The notes beneath the pieces were generated by a model. That model saw only the letters and a program-made list of their open reading frames with translations. It searched no databases and was not told the DNA's origin. The position numbers and the translations under genes are program-made. From NCBI RefSeq assembly GCF_011040385.1, contig NZ_JAAIKB010000002.1:372001-436000 (forward strand): a stretch of 64,000 bases of DNA, written 5' to 3'. The stretch's first letter is position 1, and every line of letters begins with the position of its first letter. The DNA comes from Falsiroseomonas algicola (GTDB lineage Bacteria > Pseudomonadota > Alphaproteobacteria > Acetobacterales > Acetobacteraceae). Positions 61,890 through 64,000 of this stretch are shown one piece after another.

Positions 61890-63041
61890 TCACGTGGTCA
61901 ACGCCGGCAAATCGATCCACCGCCTTTCGCGATCGCTGCGATAGCAGGCATCGATCAATTGCAGCCCCTTCGCGCCGGCGAGCAGCGGGGAGGGGAAGGG
62001 CGCTCCCTCCGCCACATGTCGCAGGAACATCTCCCACCCCCGCCGGTAGCTGTTTGTATAGGGGCCCATGTCGGGCACTTCCTGCCAGTGCTCCGCGTGG
62101 CGATTGTCCACCAGCGCATCCACGTCCCAGCGCGGCTTCGGCGTCGTGGCCAGCGGTTGCACATGCGCGCGGTGCAGCGAACAGGTGGCGGATCCCATGC
62201 TCCCGTCCACCTTCATCGTCAGCATGTCCTCCCCCTTCACCCGCGTGTTCCAGGAGGCACTGACCTGCACCAGCACGCCGCCGTCGAGCTCGAAGGTCCC
62301 GAAGGCCTCGTCCTCCACATCCACGGCATAGGCGCGGCCATTCTCGTCGCGCCGCTCCGGCACCCGCGTCGCGACGCGGCAGGAGACGCTGCGGATCGGC
62401 CCCAGCAGGTGCTCGACGATGTAGCGCCAGTGCGGAAACATATCGAGGACGAGTCCCCCACCCTCCGCCCGCTTGTAGTTCCAGCTGCTGCGCTGCGCGG
62501 GATGCAGCACGCCGTCGAAGATCCACCAGCCGAAGTCGAGCCGCGCCGACAGCACGCGCCCGAGCAGCCCCGTCTCCATCACGCTCTTCAGCTTCATGAA
62601 GCCCGGGAGGTAGATCTTGTCCTGCACCACGCCATGCTTCCCGCCCGCCGCCTCCGCCGCGCGCGCGATCTCCAGTGCCTCCTCGACCGTGGAGGCGACC
62701 GGCTTCTCCAGATAGACATGCTTGCCCGCCGCGATCGCCGCCAGCGCGCGCTGGTGGCGGCCACCGGTGGCGCTGACGTCGAAGTAGATGGCGGCCGCAG
62801 GATCAGCCAGGCACGCCGCGCGATCCGTGCTCCAGGCCAGCCCGCCATTCGCTGCCGCCAGCGCCTGAAGCTTCTCCGTGTTGCGGCCCAGCAGCACTGG
62901 CTCCGGCATCAGCCGATCGCCGTCCGCCAGCGGAAGCCCGCCATCGCGCCGGATCGCCATCAGCGACCGCCCGAGGTGCTGGTTCGTGCCCAGCCTTCCC
63001 GTGACGCCGTCCATGATGATGCGGATGCTGCGCGTGGCCAT
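61890..63041 (-). CDS. Gfo/Idh/MocA-family NAD(P)-dependent oxidoreductase
   Basis: A 383-residue oxidoreductase. The N-terminal Rossmann domain differs slightly from the usual GxGxxG (IIMDGVTGRLGTNQHLGRSL), the active-site EKP motif is intact (HVYLEKPVAST, about 109-119), and the C-terminal domain has GGGLVLDMFPHWRYIVEHLLG. Family members oxidise or reduce sugars and cyclitols. ATG 63041 follows an AGGGGG site that lies inside a predicted hairpin. It ends 54 nt before the start of the amidohydrolase operon, so it could be the first gene of that transcript. Confidence 0.9.
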   Translation of the reverse strand: MATRSIRIIMDGVTGRLGTNQHLGRSLMAIRRDGGLPLADGDRLMPEPVLLGRNTEKLQALAAANGGLAWSTDRAACLADPAAAIYFDVSATGGRHQRALAAIAAGKHVYLEKPVASTVEEALEIARAAEAAGGKHGVVQDKIYLPGFMKLKSVMETGLLGRVLSARLDFGWWIFDGVLHPAQRSSWNYKRAEGGGLVLDMFPHWRYIVEHLLGPIRSVSCRVATRVPERRDENGRAYAVDVEDEAFGTFELDGGVLVQVSASWNTRVKGEDMLTMKVDGSMGSATCSLHRAHVQPLATTPKPRWDVDALVDNRHAEHWQEVPDMGPYTNSYRRGWEMFLRHVAEGAPFPSPLLAGAKGLQLIDACYRSDRERRWIDLPALTT

Positions 63042-63042
63042 G

Positions 63043-63070
63043 CCGTGTCCCCCTTTGGTGGAGGACACGG
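63043..63070 (-). promoter_or_regulatory. Hairpin over the ribosome-binding site of the Gfo/Idh gene
   Basis: CCGTGTCC (63070-63063, minus strand) and GGACACGG (63050-63043) form a perfect 8-bp stem with a 12-nt loop that ends one base before the ATG. The purine-rich AGGGGG that could serve as ribosome site lies in the loop and 3' arm. No T-run follows, so it is unlikely to be a terminator for cioB. Translational control is inferred. Confidence 0.4.
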
Positions 63071-63103
63071 TAGGAACCCCGGCGGCAGGCTGTCAAAACA
63101 GGC

Positions 63104-64000
63104 TCAGTCGTAACTCAGCGCCTGCGCCTTGCCGCCGAAGATGCGCCAGGCGAAGACCGTGTAGGCCAGGATGATCGGCAGCACGAAGGCCGCGCCCGCC
63201 AGGATGATGGACAGGCTCTCCGGCGCGCTCGCCGCATCCCAGATCGTCAGCCGTTCCGGCACGACGTACGGGAAGAAGGACCAGGCCAACCCTGCGAAGA
63301 ACAGCAGGAACAGCCCGACCGCGCCCCAGAAGGGCAGGCGGCGCAGCACGTCGTTCGGCAATGGCATGTGCTGCAGCAGCTGCGCCAGCCCCACCAGCAG
63401 CGCGGCCGTTGCCAGCGGCAGCAGCGCCAGCAGGAACACCACCGGCATCTCGAACCACCGCGCCGCGATGCGCTCGCTGACCAGCGGCGTCACGGCCGAG
63501 ACCAGCAGGATGCCGAGCCCGAGCGGCCAGATCGCGCGCCGCGCCCAGAGGATGGCGTGGCGCTGCAACTCGCCCTCGCAGCGCCAGATCATCCAGCAGG
63601 CACCGATGAAGGCATAGGCGATGGCAAGGCCGATGGCCGCCATGGCCGCGAAGCCGATCGCGGCCCAGCCCTCCGCGAAGCCCAGCACGTAGCGTCCCAG
63701 CATCCAGCCCTGCGCCAGCGCCGCGCCGAGCGATCCCGCGAAGAACCACCGGTCCCAGCGCCGCTTGCCGGCCTCGTCCGTCGCCTTGGCGCGGAACTCG
63801 AAGGCGACGCCCCGCAGGGTCAGCGCCACCAGCATCACCGCGACCGGCAGGTACAGCGCCGTCAGGATCATCCCATGCGCGACGGGGAAGGCCACCAGCA
63901 GCAGCCCCACGCCCAGCACCAGCCAGGTCTCGTTGGCGTCCCAGAAGGGCCCGATGGCCGCGATCATGCGGTCCCGGTCGGGCTCCGCCGCCCGCGTCTC
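63104..64000 (-). CDS. cioB: Cytochrome bd / cyanide-insensitive quinol oxidase subunit II, partial (N-terminus beyond right edge)
   Basis: The frame is open from the right edge to the stop at 63104, giving 298 residues of the C-terminal part of CydB/CioB. PFWDANETWLVLGVGLLLVAFPVAHGMILTALYLP is the diagnostic quinol-oxidase subunit II segment and LAYTVFAWRIFGGKAQALSYD is the typical ending. About eight hydrophobic segments remain. Subunit II, with CydA/CioA (expected upstream, beyond the window), reduces oxygen to water with quinol. The CIO-type assignment is by overall pattern. Only the first 40 or so residues are missing. Confidence 0.93.
   Translation of the reverse strand, partial: ETRAAEPDRDRMIAAIGPFWDANETWLVLGVGLLLVAFPVAHGMILTALYLPVAVMLVALTLRGVAFEFRAKATDEAGKRRWDRWFFAGSLGAALAQGWMLGRYVLGFAEGWAAIGFAAMAAIGLAIAYAFIGACWMIWRCEGELQRHAILWARRAIWPLGLGILLVSAVTPLVSERIAARWFEMPVVFLLALLPLATAALLVGLAQLLQHMPLPNDVLRRLPFWGAVGLFLLFFAGLAWSFFPYVVPERLTIWDAASAPESLSIILAGAAFVLPIILAYTVFAWRIFGGKAQALSYD

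Noticed and set aside
60900-63113. 737-residue plus-strand open frame
   Set aside because: Antisense to the amidohydrolase and Gfo/Idh genes; no domain pattern and very high Arg/His content.

Overview
The window is dense, very GC-rich coding DNA (about 70% GC by eye) from an aerobic, metabolically versatile alphaproteobacterium. A Roseomonas-like member of the Acetobacteraceae is my best guess. The reasons are five Bug/TctC-type receptor genes, an HmuSTUV heme system, an MgsABC-GmaS cluster, a CioB-type quinol oxidase subunit, and short intergenic gaps with many 1-4 bp stop/start overlaps. I found no tRNA, rRNA, CRISPR array, insertion sequence or prophage. The taxonomic call is inference from gene content.

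Layout. 1-2224 (-) is the start of a BisC-type molybdenum S/N-oxide reductase that runs off the left edge. 2547-4972 (-) is an amidase plus Bug receptor pair that ends at a clear intrinsic terminator. 5201-6793 (+) is an oligopeptide-type binding protein. 6956-13685 (+) is a complete heme-acquisition operon (TonB-dependent receptor, TonB, HmuS, HmuT, HmuU, HmuV) behind a Fur-box-like palindrome. 13648-22794 (-) holds gmaS, mgsC, mgsB and mgsA, which make glutamate adducts of methylamine, then an XRE-cupin regulator and a CUT1-type ABC importer. 22977-27634 (+) is a PotABCD-like importer with a calcineurin-type phosphoesterase. 27622-28299 (-) is an Sfp-type phosphopantetheinyl transferase. 28292-34939 is a catabolic block: a Bug receptor divergent from an IlvD/Edd dehydratase, three NAD(P)-dependent dehydrogenases and a second Bug receptor. 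34943-37477 (-) is Bug, alpha/beta hydrolase and GST.

37603-38786 (+) is a DUF2786 protein with a small HExxH metalloprotein. Next come a Gdx-type SMR exporter, an AzgA-like purine permease, a small secreted-type RTX repeat protein, a DUF962 membrane protein, an MFS exporter fused to a small C-terminal domain, Dps and a DUF3750-like protein. 44898-50324 (-) is a five-gene Dpp-type peptide importer. 50585-53933 (+) is a tandem amidase pair with a TauE permease behind a consensus-like sigma-54 promoter. 53926-56368 has a flavin-dependent monooxygenase divergent from a Bug receptor. 56369-61835 (-) is a six-gene operon: amidohydrolase, Tau/Thi-type ABC importer, isochorismatase-fold hydrolase and a CodA-like protein with altered active-site residues. 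A Gfo/Idh/MocA oxidoreductase and the C-terminal part of CioB/CydB close the window.

The genes work together mainly as uptake plus hydrolysis modules for nitrogen-containing and organic-acid substrates, with a separate iron/heme module. The strongest candidates for undescribed biology are the 56369-61835 operon with its atypical deaminase, the IlvD/opine-dehydrogenase block, and the link between MgsABC-GmaS and a CUT1 importer.
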